Origin: an uncultured bacterium
GTDB taxonomy: Bacteria > Cyanobacteriota > Vampirovibrionia > Gastranaerophilales > Gastranaerophilaceae
NCBI GenBank assembly: GCA_900554095.1
Contig: USGC01000031.1
Location: 1-13,971, forward strand
Length of the DNA stretch: 13,971 nt
Direction: 5' to 3'
The position numbers and the translations under genes are program-made. The notes under the pieces are model-generated. The model saw only the letters and a program-made list of their open reading frames with translations. It did not search any database and had not been told where the DNA came from. Positions within the stretch are counted from its first letter, which is position 1. The number at the start of each line of letters is the position of its first letter. Of the stretch, positions 12,932 to 13,971 are shown one piece after another.

Positions 12932-13441
12932 ATGTACGAAATTAAAAAACAAATTTATCAGGATTTTACTAAAAACCAAAAGTCAGCAGTATGTAATTTT
13001 TTGCGCGCGTTAGTTAAAAAGTCGCCGCAACTTTCTGTTGATGAACTTTTTGACCGGTTTTTGGAAGACGAAAAGTACTACTTTGAAATTAACAGTCCGC
13101 ACTTTGAGTTTTTAGAAAACTTCCTTTATGATGAAAAATTTTACAAAGACACTGTTTTGTACCTGAAAGAATGCCGCAAATATTACGATTACAAAAAGTC
13201 TCAAGAACCCATAATTCAGGCTCAAAAGGAGTTTGAAAAAAAGAAGCGCGCGTTTTTGAAAGAGGTTAAGATGAGCCGCGAAACCCCTACAAAAAAACAA
13301 CTTTATTATTACGACCGTTTGTGTAAAAAATATAATATAGAAAAAAAAGAACTTTCTTCAAAACTCCAAGCCCGTGATGAAATAGATAGGATAATTCAAG
13401 AACATGACAAATCTGCAAGAAATTGTGAAAATTTTGACTGA
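12932..13441 (+). CDS. Conserved-looking hypothetical protein upstream of prmC (169 aa)
   Basis: This is a soluble, highly charged, mainly helical protein that I cannot assign to a named family. The first part (1-90) is rich in Phe, Tyr and Glu with a helical pattern. A very charged linker (about 91-112, EFEKKKRAFLKEVK) follows. The last part (113-160) reads TPTKKQLYYYDRLCKKYNIEKKELSSKLQARDEIDRIIQEH. That layout (Ser/Thr-x-x-Gln-x-x-Tyr...Leu-x-x-Lys-Tyr-x-Ile...Ala-x-x-x-Ile-Asp) is a small helical module also seen at the ends of some phage and DNA-metabolism proteins; its function is unclear. There are no membrane segments. The ribosome-binding site is weak, and the gene probably relies on coupling to the 54-aa gene 6 bp upstream. 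Its last 38 bases overlap prmC in another frame. Confidence 0.75.
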   Translation: MYEIKKQIYQDFTKNQKSAVCNFLRALVKKSPQLSVDELFDRFLEDEKYYFEINSPHFEFLENFLYDEKFYKDTVLYLKECRKYYDYKKSQEPIIQAQKEFEKKKRAFLKEVKMSRETPTKKQLYYYDRLCKKYNIEKKELSSKLQARDEIDRIIQEHDKSARNCENFD

Positions 13442-13971
13442 CAGCGGGATTGAACCAAATGAAGCCGCTGTTGAAGTAAAACTTTTATTAGAACATTTCG
13501 CAAACTACGGTTACAAAGACATAATTCTAGGCAAAAAGTTAACCGCCGAAAACATAGAGTTAATCAAAGAAAAGGCCGAACTTAGAGCCAAAACGCGCAG
13601 GCCTGTTCAACATATTATAGGATTTGCCGACTTTATGGGGCACAAGTTTATTGTTAACGAAAACGTTCTTATTCCGCGCGACGAGACCGAAATCCTTGTG
13701 CGAAAAGCTGTTGAATTAATAAATGACAACAATCTTAAAACAGCTCTCGATGTAGGTACAGGAAGCGGTATTATTGCGTGCATGACAGCAATGCTTACGG
13801 ATTGTCAAATAATAGGGCTTGACGTGTCTTCTGACGCCTTAAACACGGCTTTGGATAACGCCTCTAAATTAAACCTTTTTAATAAAGCTATTTTTAGAAA
13901 GTCAGACGTGTTTTCAAACGTAAAACCAGGTGAAACCTTTGATATAATTATTTCTAACCCGCCTTACATTC
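13404..13971 (+). CDS. prmC: Release factor glutamine methyltransferase PrmC (HemK), 3' end outside window
   Basis: PrmC uses S-adenosylmethionine to methylate the glutamine of the GGQ motif in peptide-chain release factors. 189 residues are visible of the usual 280 or so. The N-terminal helical domain (1-75) ends in RPVQHIIGFADFMG (66-79), followed by LIPRDETE (89-96; the family usually has LIPRPETE). The SAM-binding motif DVGTGSGIIA lies at 116-125, and the catalytic NPPY at 185-188 is the last thing before the window ends. ATG 13404 is chosen because it gives the expected N-terminus (MTNLQEIVKILTDSGI). It lies inside the 3' end of the preceding gene, a 38-base overlap that implies translational coupling. 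The usual neighbour prfA is not upstream. Confidence 0.94.
   Translation, partial: MTNLQEIVKILTDSGIEPNEAAVEVKLLLEHFANYGYKDIILGKKLTAENIELIKEKAELRAKTRRPVQHIIGFADFMGHKFIVNENVLIPRDETEILVRKAVELINDNNLKTALDVGTGSGIIACMTAMLTDCQIIGLDVSSDALNTALDNASKLNLFNKAIFRKSDVFSNVKPGETFDIIISNPPYI

Overview
The window is about 14 kb of AT-rich bacterial chromosome with short intergenic gaps and several gene overlaps. A periplasmic adaptor, a TolC/OprM-type outer-membrane channel and several exported proteins indicate a cell with two membranes. The organism cannot be fixed from the sequence. A diderm, gut-type lineage such as the non-photosynthetic cyanobacterial relatives (Melainabacteria/Gastranaerophilales) would fit the gene styles, and the origin-like 9-mer TTTTCTACA is one base from the TTTTCCACA boxes reported for cyanobacteria. 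This assignment is tentative; a low-GC gut proteobacterium is the main alternative.

Left part (1-2402, + strand): the C-terminal half of a RecQ helicase, a ferredoxin-nitroreductase fusion, and a small exported protein of unknown function. Centre-left (2422-8935, + strand): a six-gene efflux operon (MarR regulator, outer-membrane channel, YbhG-like adaptor, YbhF-like double ATPase, YbhS- and YbhR-like permeases). Its genes overlap or abut throughout, and a promoter and a palindromic operator candidate precede it. A separate exported glucosaminidase-like protein (9003-9710) meets the next operon stop to stop.

Centre-right (9711-12210, - strand): a four-gene operon reading leftward: HAD phosphatase, acyl-ACP thioesterase, GNAT acetyltransferase, iron-sulfur flavoprotein-like reductase.

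The most interesting part is the 550-bp gap at 12211-12760. It holds ten exact copies of TTTTCTACA (both orientations, partly spaced 11-12 bp). A roughly 92% A+T segment lies among them, bounded by a perfect 17-bp inverted repeat that contains a copy on each side. Next to these copies are CTA/TTA triplets in the polarity of DnaA-trio elements. Together this reads as a replication origin, probably oriC, with a non-standard DnaA box. To its right is a consensus promoter followed within about 25 bp by an intrinsic terminator, which may encode a very short RNA. The operon leaving rightward encodes two unknown proteins (54 and 169 aa) and PrmC, cut by the window end. The genes immediately on both sides of the putative origin are transcribed away from it; the efflux operon and recQ, further left, read toward it.
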